64,000 nucleotides of DNA, from the NCBI RefSeq assembly GCF_023952475.1, contig NZ_JALHRX010000021.1:28456-92455 (forward strand), written 5' to 3'. Positions within the stretch are counted from its first letter, which is position 1. Each line of letters starts with the position of its first letter. The notes under the pieces are model-generated. The model saw only the letters and a list, made by a program, of their open reading frames with translations, was not told where the DNA came from and ran no database searches. This stretch comes from Cupriavidus sp. WGlv3. GTDB taxonomy: Bacteria > Pseudomonadota > Gammaproteobacteria > Burkholderiales > Burkholderiaceae. Of the stretch, positions 27,808 to 36,318 are shown one piece after another. A program made the translations under genes and the position numbers.

Positions 27808-29877
27808 CTACACGCGTTGCAGCGCGCGCAACGCGTCGACCAGCCCCGCCCCCTGGAAGGAGCGCTCGCGTCCCAGGTCGGTAGCCGCGGCGCACAGGAT
27901 GGTTTTGACCGTCTCAGGCTGGCCCATCAGTTCATTGTTGCGCGACAGCAGCAGCGCCGCGACCCCGGACACATGGGGCGCCGCCATGCTGGTGCCGTCC
28001 ATCGACGCCAGCGTGCCGCCGGGCACGGTCGAGGTGATCTTCTCCCCCGGCGCGACCAGGTCGGGCTTGATGCGGCCATCGCCGGTGGGACCGTGGCTGG
28101 AAAAGTAGGAAATGCCGAAGCGGTAGGGATCGGTGCGGTGGGTCGCTCCCACCGTGATCACGGCGCGCGCATTGCCGGGATCGGTGATGGTCTGGCCGCG
28201 GAAGCCGGCGCCCATGTGTTCGGCGGCGAAGGCCTCGTCGTAGCCGTAGTTGCCCGCCGCCGCCACCACGATCACGCCGCTGGCCACCAGGCGGTCGCAC
28301 TCGACGCACACCGGCGTGCTGCCGCAGGCGTAGCTGCGCACGTCGTGGCGCAGCGCCACGCTCAGGTTGATGCCGTGCACCGACTGCCGGTCGCGGCTCT
28401 GGTTGAGCCAGCGCACGTACTGCAGCGCGCCCAGGATGCCGAACTCGTCGCCCCTGCCCTGCGCGTCGAAAACGCGCAGGTCGAGCAGTTCGATGCGCGG
28501 GCAGATGCCGCTGACCTCGCCGGCCTCCATCAGCTCGGGCGGCAGCGGCATGGGATCCGGCCGCGCCAGGTAGGCCGACGCAGGCCAGCCGGCGCCGATG
28601 ATGCCCGCCACATGCGTACCGTGGCTGCCGCCGGGCGCCACGTACTGCGCCGGGTCATCGTGGCTGATTTCCAGCAGGGGCTCGATCACCGACCAGTCGA
28701 TGATGCGGCCATGCGCCAGGTCCTCGGCAATCGCGGCGATGCGCTGCCGCAGCTCAGCCTCGCCCGGCCCGCGCTTGCCCTTGGGCATGGGCGGCAGGCG
28801 GCCGCTGGTGATCGCCGACAGGCGCGTGAAGTCCAGCGTCCGGACCACGCGCGACAGGCGCGGCGCGATCAGCCCGTCGCGCACGGGCAGCGGCCCGTCC
28901 AGCTTGAGCGGATCGAAGAAGGCCGGATGGCGCGCGTCGATGCCGGAATCGATCACCGCCCAGCGCACGCCCTGTCCGCCGGTATCGAACACACGGATGG
29001 CCGCATCGGCCTTGACGGTCTTGCGCGAGGCGAACACCGCGTGCTCGGCCGGCCGGTTGACCGAGATGCGCCATAGCGGCGAGACGGCGGCGGCAGCGGC
29101 GGCGTCTCCGGCGGCCATGCCGGCTGTCGGCGTGGCCGCCCCCTCCACATGATCCTCGCGCAGGCAATCCCACAGTGTCTCGAGCACCTGGCGGCTGGCC
29201 TGCGTGACACGCCGCGTCAGGCCACCGGGCGGGAAGCTGTCGTCGTGCAGGCCCAGCAGCGTCAGCGCGACGTACTGCGCGGCGACATTGACCAGCCGCC
29301 CCAGCGCCTGCCCGGCCGGCGCGGCGAGACCGCCGAAGCGGGTACGCGCCGCGGTGTAGCCGATGTCCTTGAAGCGCGCCAGCGCCGCCTCGCTGCCGAC
29401 ATGGGCCAGCACCGACTCGCCCAGCCAGCGCACCAGCGCGTCGCCGGTCAGGCTCAGCGCCAGCGCACTGCGCGCGGCGGGCGTCCACCTGATGCCGGCC
29501 ATCGGCACGCGCACCTCGCGGTGCCACCAGGCGGTGAGCGGCAGCAAGCGCAGCATGTCGAAGAAATCGATCTGCGCCAGCAGGTGCGATTCATTGGCGG
29601 CAAGGAAGCGCGGGCCGGCGGGGTCCGCTGCCGGACCGGCCAGCGCCGGCAGGCGCCTCAGCACCGCGGCGCGCAGCGCGGCGATGCCGGCGCCGTGGTG
29701 CGGGGTCAGCAGCAGGCCGCGCGGCACCTCGAACGATTCGCCGGATGCATACAGCAGCCAGACTTCGGAGCTGACCGGCAGGTCGCTGGTGAAGCGGTCG
29801 GGCTCGGCCTCGCAGCCGGCGAAGATCAGCAGATACGCGGCCCGCCGTTCCGACGGGCTCATGCGGTTCAGGCTCAT
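27808..29877 (-). CDS. S8 (subtilisin-family) peptidase with a novel-looking N-terminal region
   Basis: The 689-residue protein has a complete subtilase catalytic domain: Asp310 in WAVIDSGID, His419 in GGSHGTHVAG, oxyanion Asn in VAAAGNYGYD and Ser630 in DGTSMAAPHVSG. The first 290 residues are not a recognisable propeptide; they are helical, rich in Ala/Leu, with no signal peptide or membrane segment. A Cys-rich insert (YACGSTPVCVEC) lies between His and Ser. Without secretion signals it would act in the cytoplasm or need another export route. It sits alone behind a terminator; a second start (Met6) is possible. Confidence 0.85.
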   Translation of the reverse strand: MSLNRMSPSERRAAYLLIFAGCEAEPDRFTSDLPVSSEVWLLYASGESFEVPRGLLLTPHHGAGIAALRAAVLRRLPALAGPAADPAGPRFLAANESHLLAQIDFFDMLRLLPLTAWWHREVRVPMAGIRWTPAARSALALSLTGDALVRWLGESVLAHVGSEAALARFKDIGYTAARTRFGGLAAPAGQALGRLVNVAAQYVALTLLGLHDDSFPPGGLTRRVTQASRQVLETLWDCLREDHVEGAATPTAGMAAGDAAAAAAVSPLWRISVNRPAEHAVFASRKTVKADAAIRVFDTGGQGVRWAVIDSGIDARHPAFFDPLKLDGPLPVRDGLIAPRLSRVVRTLDFTRLSAITSGRLPPMPKGKRGPGEAELRQRIAAIAEDLAHGRIIDWSVIEPLLEISHDDPAQYVAPGGSHGTHVAGIIGAGWPASAYLARPDPMPLPPELMEAGEVSGICPRIELLDLRVFDAQGRGDEFGILGALQYVRWLNQSRDRQSVHGINLSVALRHDVRSYACGSTPVCVECDRLVASGVIVVAAAGNYGYDEAFAAEHMGAGFRGQTITDPGNARAVITVGATHRTDPYRFGISYFSSHGPTGDGRIKPDLVAPGEKITSTVPGGTLASMDGTSMAAPHVSGVAALLLSRNNELMGQPETVKTILCAAATDLGRERSFQGAGLVDALRALQRV

Positions 29878-29971
29878 GCGGGTCCCCCTGCGGTTGTCGC
29901 ATTGTCCCCGGCGCCGGCTTCACGCCATCAAGGCGCTGTCCGGAATGCGGCGCGGCTGGTCGCGGCGCCGT

Positions 29972-30940
29972 TCAGCGCTTCAGCGGCTTTTGCCGGTCCT
30001 CGTCGCCGGCATCCACCGGCGCATCGCCCAGCCCCGTCATATTGGGGCGGTAGGGCGGTAGCTTGTCGACCGTGGTGTTGATCGCGCGCGCATACAGCGG
30101 CAGCACTTCGGGCAAGTGCCTTTCCAGGTCGGCGATGCGGCTGCGCCCGGACGGATGGGTCGACAGGAACTCGGCGCCGGACTGCGAGACCTTGCCCATC
30201 TTCTGCCACAGCGACACCGCCGCGCGTGGATCGTAGCCCGCGCGCGCGGCGACATCCATGCCGATCAGGTCAGCCTCGGACTCGTCCGAGCGGGAAAAGC
30301 GCAGCGTCAGCAGGTGCGCGCCGGTGCCCAGCGCCATATTGCCGAGGTTGCCGAAGCCGAACAGCTGCGAGATCACGTTGGCGCCCAGGTTGGTGATCTC
30401 GGACTTGGCGGCGCGCTCGCGCGCATGCTCCTGCAGCGCGTGCGCGATCTCGTGCCCCATCACCATGGCGACTTCGTCGTCGGTCAGCTTGAGCTGGTCC
30501 AGCAGCCCGGTATAGACCGCGATCTTGCCGCCCGGCATGCAGAAGGCATTGACCTGCTTGGAGCCGATCAGGTTGATCTCCCACTGCCATTGCCGCGCGC
30601 GCTCGTTCCAGCGCGCGGTCTGCGGCAGCAGCCGCTTGCCGATGGCGCGCAGGCGCACCAGCTGCGGGTGGTTGTCGGGCGCCAGCGCGCGCTTGGCGAT
30701 GGCCTCCTGCTTGAGCTGCTCGTACTCCTGCACCGCCTGCTGCTCGATTACCTCGGCCGGCACGATGTTGCGCACCGCCGAGCCGCCCGGGTTCAGCCGG
30801 ATGCCGCCGGCGCCGCCGTCCTGCGGCTGCGCCGGCGCCGGCACGCTCCAGCCGAGCGGCAGCACGGCCGCGGCCAGCGCCAGCGCGCGGGCCAGCCGCA
30901 GTCGGGAGGGACGCTGAACACCTTGCAGGCGGCGAAGCAT
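29972..30940 (-). CDS. M48-family metalloprotease (periplasmic)
   Basis: The 322-residue protein starts with a signal peptide (Arg-rich, then ALALAAAVLPLGW, cleavage near APAQ-P). The zinc motif is VMGHEIAHALQEHAR (HExxH), with the third ligand Glu in SRSDESEADLIGMDVAARAG. It resembles the LoiP/YggG and BepA/YfgC group of periplasmic M48 proteases that assist outer-membrane protein quality control, but lacks the BepA TPR domain. The ATG at 30940 fits the signal peptide better than an upstream start at 31024. It diverges from an AmpG-like permease. Confidence 0.87.
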   Translation of the reverse strand: MLRRLQGVQRPSRLRLARALALAAAVLPLGWSVPAPAQPQDGGAGGIRLNPGGSAVRNIVPAEVIEQQAVQEYEQLKQEAIAKRALAPDNHPQLVRLRAIGKRLLPQTARWNERARQWQWEINLIGSKQVNAFCMPGGKIAVYTGLLDQLKLTDDEVAMVMGHEIAHALQEHARERAAKSEITNLGANVISQLFGFGNLGNMALGTGAHLLTLRFSRSDESEADLIGMDVAARAGYDPRAAVSLWQKMGKVSQSGAEFLSTHPSGRSRIADLERHLPEVLPLYARAINTTVDKLPPYRPNMTGLGDAPVDAGDEDRQKPLKR

Positions 30941-31039
30941 GGGCGATTCCTTGGGCGCAATCGGAGAGCAGGCAAACAGGTGGTGCAATAATACACGGCG
31001 CCCGCGCAGCCGCGCGGGCGGCACACGGCCGCCCCATCC

Positions 31040-32299
31040 ATGAATTTCCAGACCTATCTCGATATCTTCCGCAACCGCCGCATCGGCGCCATGCTGATGC
31101 TGGGCTTCGCCTCCGGCCTGCCGCTGGCGCTGACCTCCGGCACCCTGCAGGCGTGGATGACGGTCGAAGGGCTGGACATCAAGACCATCGGCTTTTTCTC
31201 GCTGGTGGGCCAGGCTTATATCTTCAAGTTCCTGTGGGCGCCCTTGATGGACCGCTACACGCCGCCGCTGATGGGGCGCCGGCGCGGCTGGCTGCTGCTG
31301 ACCCAGGTCGGGCTGGTGCTGGGCATCGCCGGCATGGCGTTCTGCCCGCCGCAGCAGGCGCTGTGGATGCTGGCAGCACTGGCCACGCTGGTGGCGTTCC
31401 TGTCGGCCTCGCAGGACATTGTCTTCGACGCCTACAGCACCGACGTGCTGCGCCCGGCCGAGCGCGGCGCCGGCGCGGCGGTCAAGGTGCTGGGCTACCG
31501 GCTGGCGATGCTGGTCTCGGGCGGCCTGGCGCTGTGGCTGGCGGACCGCGTGCTGGGCTGGCAGCAGACCTACCTGCTGATGGCGGCGCTGATGGGCGTG
31601 GGCATCCTGACGCTGCTGTGGGCACCGGAGCCGGATGTGCCCGCGCGCGCGCCGCGCTCGCTGGAAGAGGCGGTGGTGGGCCCGCTACGCGACTTCTTCG
31701 CGCGCCCGGGGGCCTGGTGGCTGCTGCTGCTGATCGTGCTGTACAAGCTCGGCGACGCCTTTGCCGGCAGCCTGTCGACCACCTTCCTGATCCGCGGCGC
31801 CGGCTTCTCGGCGGGCGAGGTCGGCATCGTCAACAAGACCCTGGGGCTGGCCGCGACCATCCTTGGCGCGCTGTTCGGCGGCACGCTGATGGTGCGGCTG
31901 GGCCTGTACCGTTCGCTGATGCTGTTCGGCGTGCTGCAGGCGGTGTCGAACCTGGGCTACTGGATCCTGGCGGTGACCCCGCCGCACCTGTGGACCATGG
32001 GCGCGACCATCGCGGTCGAAAACCTGTGCGGCGGCATGGGCACGGCGGCCTTCGTCGCGCTGCTGATGACGCTGTGCAACCGCTCGTTCTCGGCCACGCA
32101 GTACGCGCTGCTGTCGGCGCTGGCTTCGGTGGGCCGGGTCTACGTGGGACCGACGTCGGGCTACATGGTCGAGGCCTGGGGCTGGGCGCCGTTCTATCTC
32201 GGCACCGTAGTCGTGGCGCTGCCAGGCGTGATGCTGCTCTGGGCGATGCGCCACACCGTGCACCGCTACGAGGCCCAGGCGCGCGAAGCGGTGGCCTGA
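31040..32299 (+). CDS. ampG: AmpG-like MFS permease
   Basis: The 419-residue protein has 12 hydrophobic segments and the AmpG family start: LGFASGLPLALTSGTLQAWM, then VEGLDIKTIGFFSLVGQAYIFKFLWAPLMDRY and GRRRGWLLLTQ, the conserved cytoplasmic loop. AmpG imports GlcNAc-anhydroMurNAc-peptides for cell-wall recycling and influences beta-lactamase induction. No other recycling gene is adjacent, so the substrate is inferred from family only. It diverges from the M48 protease gene, leaving 99 bases for both promoters. Confidence 0.87.
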   Translation: MNFQTYLDIFRNRRIGAMLMLGFASGLPLALTSGTLQAWMTVEGLDIKTIGFFSLVGQAYIFKFLWAPLMDRYTPPLMGRRRGWLLLTQVGLVLGIAGMAFCPPQQALWMLAALATLVAFLSASQDIVFDAYSTDVLRPAERGAGAAVKVLGYRLAMLVSGGLALWLADRVLGWQQTYLLMAALMGVGILTLLWAPEPDVPARAPRSLEEAVVGPLRDFFARPGAWWLLLLIVLYKLGDAFAGSLSTTFLIRGAGFSAGEVGIVNKTLGLAATILGALFGGTLMVRLGLYRSLMLFGVLQAVSNLGYWILAVTPPHLWTMGATIAVENLCGGMGTAAFVALLMTLCNRSFSATQYALLSALASVGRVYVGPTSGYMVEAWGWAPFYLGTVVVALPGVMLLWAMRHTVHRYEAQAREAVA

Positions 32300-32312
32300 G
32301 CCGCCGGCCGGC

Positions 32313-33161
32313 TTATTCCTTGTAATAGACGATCTGGTGCGAGCTGGCGATCAGCTCGCCCGCGGCGCTCCACAGCTGCGCGCGCTGGTCGAAGAAGCCC
32401 TGCCGGAACACCTGCGCCTGCGCGCTGGCCAGCACATGGCTGTGGCCCAGCGCCGCCAGCGTGGCCGCATCGGCATGGAAATACGTGGTCATCGACACCG
32501 TGCCGGCCGGCACGAAGCCGGCGCGCTTGAGGAAGATGCGCGGGTAGAAGCTGTCGGCCCACGCCGCCACCGCGGCGAAGTCGGGCGTGCGCGCCGGCGC
32601 GTCGCGCAGCCAGAACTGGGTCAGGCTGTCCGGGTGCTCGGTGCCGGCCTCGGCGGTCGGCTTGGCGCCGCGCACCGGCCGCATGTCGTAAGCCTTGAGC
32701 CAGCGCACCGGTGCAAACCCGCCCATGCCCGGCAGCGTGTCGGCGGCCGGCACCTCCGGCATCACCGCTTCGCCGCAGGCCCAGGTATCGCGCCGCACCG
32801 CGAACATCGCGGTGGCGGTGGTGGCGACGGCATCGCCCTGGCGCAATTCCAGGGTCCAGTGCTGGGTCGAGCGGTTGGTGCGGACCGGACGCGCCTCGAT
32901 CTCGAACGGGCCCTCGGCGATCGGGCCGGCAAAGTTGACGGTCAGCGAAACCGGCTCGCCCAGGCGCTGCGGATGATTCAGCGCCGCCTGCAGCAACGTG
33001 GCGGCCGTGATGCCGCCGAAGGGGCCGATCATGTTCCAGTACGCCGGCGTGGTGCGGCCCTGGAAAAGGTGTTCGCCGGCCGGCACCAGCGCCAGCGCGT
33101 CGTCGAAGGGATGAAGCTGGCTGGCGGCAGCGGCGGCTTGGATCTGGGGCGCAGTGGACAT
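32313..33161 (-). CDS. TesB-like acyl-CoA thioesterase (double hotdog)
   Basis: The 282-residue protein has two hotdog repeats of the 4HBT_3/TesB type: YWNMIGPFGGITAATLLQAAL (about residues 40-60) and the acid-rich second repeat (AGFVPAGTVSMTTYFHAD). A conserved C-terminal FDQRAQLWSAAGELIASSHQ completes the fold. It hydrolyses acyl-CoA esters of unknown chain. A perfect palindrome (GAACGATCGTTC, 33190-33201) lies 28 bases upstream and is a likely operator of a TetR-type regulator of fatty-acid or aromatic metabolism not in this window. It converges with ampG. Confidence 0.85.
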   Translation of the reverse strand: MSTAPQIQAAAAASQLHPFDDALALVPAGEHLFQGRTTPAYWNMIGPFGGITAATLLQAALNHPQRLGEPVSLTVNFAGPIAEGPFEIEARPVRTNRSTQHWTLELRQGDAVATTATAMFAVRRDTWACGEAVMPEVPAADTLPGMGGFAPVRWLKAYDMRPVRGAKPTAEAGTEHPDSLTQFWLRDAPARTPDFAAVAAWADSFYPRIFLKRAGFVPAGTVSMTTYFHADAATLAALGHSHVLASAQAQVFRQGFFDQRAQLWSAAGELIASSHQIVYYKE

Positions 33162-33189
33162 GGCGGAAGCAGGCTGGCTCGTTGAAATA

Positions 33190-33201
33190 GAACGATCGTT
33201 C
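33190..33201. promoter_or_regulatory. Palindromic operator candidate before the thioesterase gene
   Basis: GAACGATCGTTC is a perfect 12-bp palindrome within ACGAACGATCGTTC on the gene's strand. Such AACGATCGTT cores are typical of TetR-family operators (family knowledge). It sits where the promoter should be. Confidence 0.5.
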
Positions 33202-33281
33202 GTTTATCTGCCTACACTAACCGTAGTCAGCGTTCCGGTCAAGCGCGGCATCCGCCCGCCTCGCCCAACCACACCCTCGCT

Positions 33282-34169
33282 TCATCCCTGCGCCCGCCGC
33301 CGCAACGGCAGCGCCCAGCCCAGCTGGTTGGCGACCACGCCCAGCAGCACCAGCGCCATGCCGGCCACCTGCAGCGGCCCAAGGACCACGCCAAACACCA
33401 TCACGTCGATGACGATCGCCACCAGCGGATAGATGAACGACAGCGTGGCGATCGACACCACCGACAGCCGCTGGAAGGCGCCGTACAGCAGCGTGTACAT
33501 CACGCCGGTATGCACCAGCCCGAGCGCCAGCAGCGCGGCCCAGGTGACACCGCCATAGCTGCCCGCGGCCGGATGCGCCAGCGGCGCCAGCATCAGCACG
33601 CCCAGCACCATCTGCAGCCCGGCGATCTGTCCCGGCGGGATCGCCTGCAGCCGCCGCGTCGCCAGCGTCGTCACGGCGTACAGCATTGCCGCGAGCAGGC
33701 CCAGGCCGATGCCGGCCAGCATCGACGCGCCGCCGGCGCCGTGCTCCAGCCCGGTGATCAGCATGACGCCGGCAAAGGCGAGCACCAGCCATGGCAGCCG
33801 GGCGAACGGGAACGGCTCGCGCTGCAGCACCGAGGTCAGCAGCAGCAGGAAGAACGGCTGGGTGTGGTAGACCACCGTGGCGATGGCAATGCCGCTGTAC
33901 GCGTACGCCGAGAACAGCGCCAGCCAGTTGAGCACCAGCGTGACGCCGCCCAGCACCAGCCACCCGGCCTGGGCGCGGGACATCCGCACCCAGCCGCGCT
34001 GCAAGGTCAGCACGCCCAGCAGCGCTGCGCCACCGAACAGGCAGCGGAAGAACACCACATCCAGCGGCGGCTGGCCGCTGGTCACCACGAACCAGCCGAT
34101 GGTGCCCGACAGCATCATGGCGGCGACCATGCGCCAGGCACCGCCCGGCTGGGGTTGTTGCGAAGGCAT
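33282..34169 (-). CDS. EamA-type drug/metabolite transporter
   Basis: The 295-residue protein has ten hydrophobic helices in two EamA repeats, typical of DMT permeases (first repeat SGTIGWFVVTSGQPPLDVVFFR; second VTWAALLALGLVHTGVMYTLLYGAFQRL). The start at 34169 is preferred because GGAG lies 6 bases before it; the ATG at 34208 lacks one. Substrate unknown. A LysR regulator is divergently transcribed next to it and probably controls it. An 8-bp-arm inverted repeat lies between them. Confidence 0.87.
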   Translation of the reverse strand: MPSQQPQPGGAWRMVAAMMLSGTIGWFVVTSGQPPLDVVFFRCLFGGAALLGVLTLQRGWVRMSRAQAGWLVLGGVTLVLNWLALFSAYAYSGIAIATVVYHTQPFFLLLLTSVLQREPFPFARLPWLVLAFAGVMLITGLEHGAGGASMLAGIGLGLLAAMLYAVTTLATRRLQAIPPGQIAGLQMVLGVLMLAPLAHPAAGSYGGVTWAALLALGLVHTGVMYTLLYGAFQRLSVVSIATLSFIYPLVAIVIDVMVFGVVLGPLQVAGMALVLLGVVANQLGWALPLRRRAQG

Positions 34170-34196
34170 GAGGAACTCCGGTTTTAGCCAATGGCC

Positions 34197-34230
34197 GCAT
34201 TGTTCCACTCGTCAGCCAGGTCAACAATGC
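34197..34230. promoter_or_regulatory. Inverted repeat between the transporter and LysR genes
   Basis: GCATTGTT (34197-34204) and AACAATGC (34223-34230) are exact inverted copies, 18 bases apart. The position in the divergent intergenic region suggests a LysR-type binding site, although the arms are wider apart than the usual T-N11-A box. Confidence 0.45.
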
Positions 34231-34281
34231 AGTCGTGACTCAATTACTATTTGACTACAGGTCAAAGACAGGAGATTTTGC

Positions 34282-35196
34282 ATGCTGGATGCGCCACTCA
34301 ATGCGATGGCGGTGTTTGCACGCGTGGTCGAGTGCGGCAGCTTCTCGGCCGCCGCGCAAGACCTCGGCATGACGCCCTCGGCGGTCAGCCGCCATGTCTC
34401 CCGGCTCGAGGCCCGGCTCGGCGCGAGCCTGCTGCAGCGGACCACGCGCGCGTTCGCGCTGACCGAGCTGGGCCAGTCGGTCTACGCCGCCTGCGCGCGC
34501 ATGACCGCGGCCGCGCGCGAGGTCACCGCGCTCGCCGGCGAACACGGCGGCGCGCCGCACGGCGTGCTGCGCGTGAGCGCGCCGGTCTCGTTCGGGCAGG
34601 CCTGGCTGGCGCCGCGGCTGCCGCCGTTGCTGGCGAAATACCCGGGACTGGACCTGCAGCTGACGCTGGCCGACCGCATGGTCGACCTGGTCGAGGAAGG
34701 CATGGACGTGGCCGTGCGCATCGCGCGTGAACTGGCCCCCGGCCTGGCGGCGCGGCCGCTGCGCGAGGTGCGCTACCGGCTGGTGGCCTCGCCCGGCTAC
34801 CTCGACCGCCATGGCGCGCCGGCAACGCCGGCCGACCTGCCGGCGGCGCGCTGCCTCTACCTCGGCTACGGCAATTTCGGCGAGCGCTGGACGCTGCGCC
34901 ACCACGCCGGCGGCGACAAGGTCGAGGTCCGCATCCCGCCGCGGCTGACGCTGAACAACAGCCTGGCGATCATGAGCATGGTCGAGCGCGATGCCGGCAT
35001 CGGGCTGGTGCCGGATTTCTCGCTGGGCGATGCGCTCGAGCGCGGCCGGGTCGTCACCGTGCTGGGCGACTGGGACATCCTGGAGCCCTACATTGGCACG
35101 GCGTACGCGGTGTACACCCCGACGCGGCATGTGCCGCCCAAGGTGCGGGCCTTTGTCGACCACCTGGCTGCGAGCGCCGGCGATGCGCCGCGTTGA
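34282..35196 (+). CDS. LysR-family transcriptional regulator (divergent to the transporter)
   Basis: The 304-residue protein has the LysR helix-turn-helix (MAVFARVVECGSFSAAAQDLGMTPSAVSRHVSRLEARLG, residues about 9-47) and a periplasmic-binding-like effector domain. The HTH variant with VSRHV and the long second domain without aromatic-specific motifs place it in the CrgA/AaeR-like group. It reads away from the EamA transporter and probably controls it. Start at 34282 has AGGAG 9 bases upstream. Confidence 0.88.
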   Translation: MLDAPLNAMAVFARVVECGSFSAAAQDLGMTPSAVSRHVSRLEARLGASLLQRTTRAFALTELGQSVYAACARMTAAAREVTALAGEHGGAPHGVLRVSAPVSFGQAWLAPRLPPLLAKYPGLDLQLTLADRMVDLVEEGMDVAVRIARELAPGLAARPLREVRYRLVASPGYLDRHGAPATPADLPAARCLYLGYGNFGERWTLRHHAGGDKVEVRIPPRLTLNNSLAIMSMVERDAGIGLVPDFSLGDALERGRVVTVLGDWDILEPYIGTAYAVYTPTRHVPPKVRAFVDHLAASAGDAPR

Positions 35197-35217
35197 AGCT
35201 CCGTGGGTACGTCTAAG

Positions 35218-35805
35218 CTAGCCCCCGGCCTGCCCCAGCACCCGGCGCAGCAGCCACAGCATCGCGTAGCGCACGCGGCCGGCATCGGCGCCGGCCTCGA
35301 TTTCCAGCGCGGCGCGGTCGAACGCCGCCGACAGCAGCGGCGCCACGCCGCCGGCGTCCACGCCCGCCGCCTCCAGCCCTTCGCGCAGGGTGCGGGCCGC
35401 GTTGGCCTCGTCGAGGGCCAGCATCTCGCGCAATCCCAGCACCGCCGGCCCTTCCACCAGCAGCAGGCGGGTGCGTCCGGGCACCGTCATCGCCTGCAGG
35501 TAGGCTTGCGCCCCGCTGAGCAGCCCCTGGGCAGCATCCTGCCCCGACGGCGTGGCGGCTTCGATGTCGGCGGCGACGGCCGCGGCGTCTTCGGCCAGCA
35601 CGTGGCGGAACAGGTCGCGCTTGTCGGCAAAGTGGTGGTACAGCGCGCCGCGCGTGATGCCGGCGGCGGCGCAGACGTCGGGCGTCGAGGTTTCGGCGTA
35701 GCCGCGGCTGACGAACAGGGCACGGGCGGCCTCCGTCAGCGCCTGGCGCGTGGCTTCGGTACGTTCACGGTTGGTGCGGGCCACCTTCGGGTTCCTTGCA
35801 AACAT
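35218..35805 (-). CDS. TetR-family repressor of the VOC gene pair
   Basis: The 195-residue protein has a standard TetR N-terminal domain (ATRQALTEAARALFVSRGYAETSTPDVCAAAGITRGALYHHFADKRDLF) and a ligand-binding C-terminus rich in Ala/Leu. The ATG at 35805 lies inside a palindromic operator (35804-35816) that is matched by a second copy in front of the divergent VOC gene. This arrangement strongly predicts autorepression and control of the VOC gene. The ligand is unknown. Confidence 0.9.
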   Translation of the reverse strand: MFARNPKVARTNRERTEATRQALTEAARALFVSRGYAETSTPDVCAAAGITRGALYHHFADKRDLFRHVLAEDAAAVAADIEAATPSGQDAAQGLLSGAQAYLQAMTVPGRTRLLLVEGPAVLGLREMLALDEANAARTLREGLEAAGVDAGGVAPLLSAAFDRAALEIEAGADAGRVRYAMLWLLRRVLGQAGG

Positions 35806-35845
35806 GCAGCCTGTATCTTAATATCGATTTACATACAGACTGCAT
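35804..35845. promoter_or_regulatory. Paired TetR operators (ATGCAGnCTGTAT and inverse)
   Basis: ATGCAGCCTGTAT (35804-35816) and ATACAGACTGCAT (35833-35845) are reverse complements apart from the central base, and each is itself nearly palindromic (ATRCAGnCTGYAT). Their centres are 29 bp apart, close to three helical turns. They flank the AT-rich promoter core (TTAATATCGATTT) between the tetR and VOC starts. Confidence 0.8.
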
Positions 35846-35867
35846 GTATTTGCCACCAGGAGCCCGC

Positions 35868-36296
35868 ATGAAAATCACCAGCTATTACCCGGTCATCATG
35901 ACCGCCGATGTGGCCGGGACGGCCGCGTTCTATCAACAGCATTTCGGCTTCACGGCCCTGTTCGCCAGCGACTGGTACGTGCACCTGCAACTGTCGGACG
36001 ACCCCACGGTCAACCTCGCCGTGCTCGACGGCAGCCACGAGACCATCCCCGCGCCGGCCCGCGGCCAGCGCGCGCAGGGGCTGCTGCTGAACTTCGAGGT
36101 GGAAGACCCGGATGCCCTCCATGAGCGCCTGCGCGCGGCGGGGCTGCCGATCCTGCAGCCGCTGCGAGACGAGGCCTTCGGCCAGCGGCATTTCATCACC
36201 GCCGATCCCAACGGCGTGCTGATCGACATCATCAAGCCGATCCCGGCATCGGCGGAGTTCGCGGCGCAGTACCAGGCCGGCGCGCTGCCAGGCTAG
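35868..36296 (+). CDS. VOC-family (glyoxalase/bleomycin-resistance-like) protein
   Basis: The 142-residue protein starts MKITSYYPVIMTADVAGTAAFY, a typical VOC beta-alpha-beta-beta-beta opening, and contains HFITADPNGVLIDIIKP at the end, the second metal-facing strand. The metal-ligand pattern (His/Glu) is not complete enough to predict glyoxalase I activity, so a binding, resistance or isomerase role is open. CAGGAG precedes the ATG at 35868. The upstream region is occupied by two TetR operators, so this protein probably detoxifies or binds the ligand sensed by the neighbouring TetR. Confidence 0.85.
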   Translation: MKITSYYPVIMTADVAGTAAFYQQHFGFTALFASDWYVHLQLSDDPTVNLAVLDGSHETIPAPARGQRAQGLLLNFEVEDPDALHERLRAAGLPILQPLRDEAFGQRHFITADPNGVLIDIIKPIPASAEFAAQYQAGALPG

Positions 36297-36318
36297 GTGC
36301 TCACCCCGCTCACCCGGC

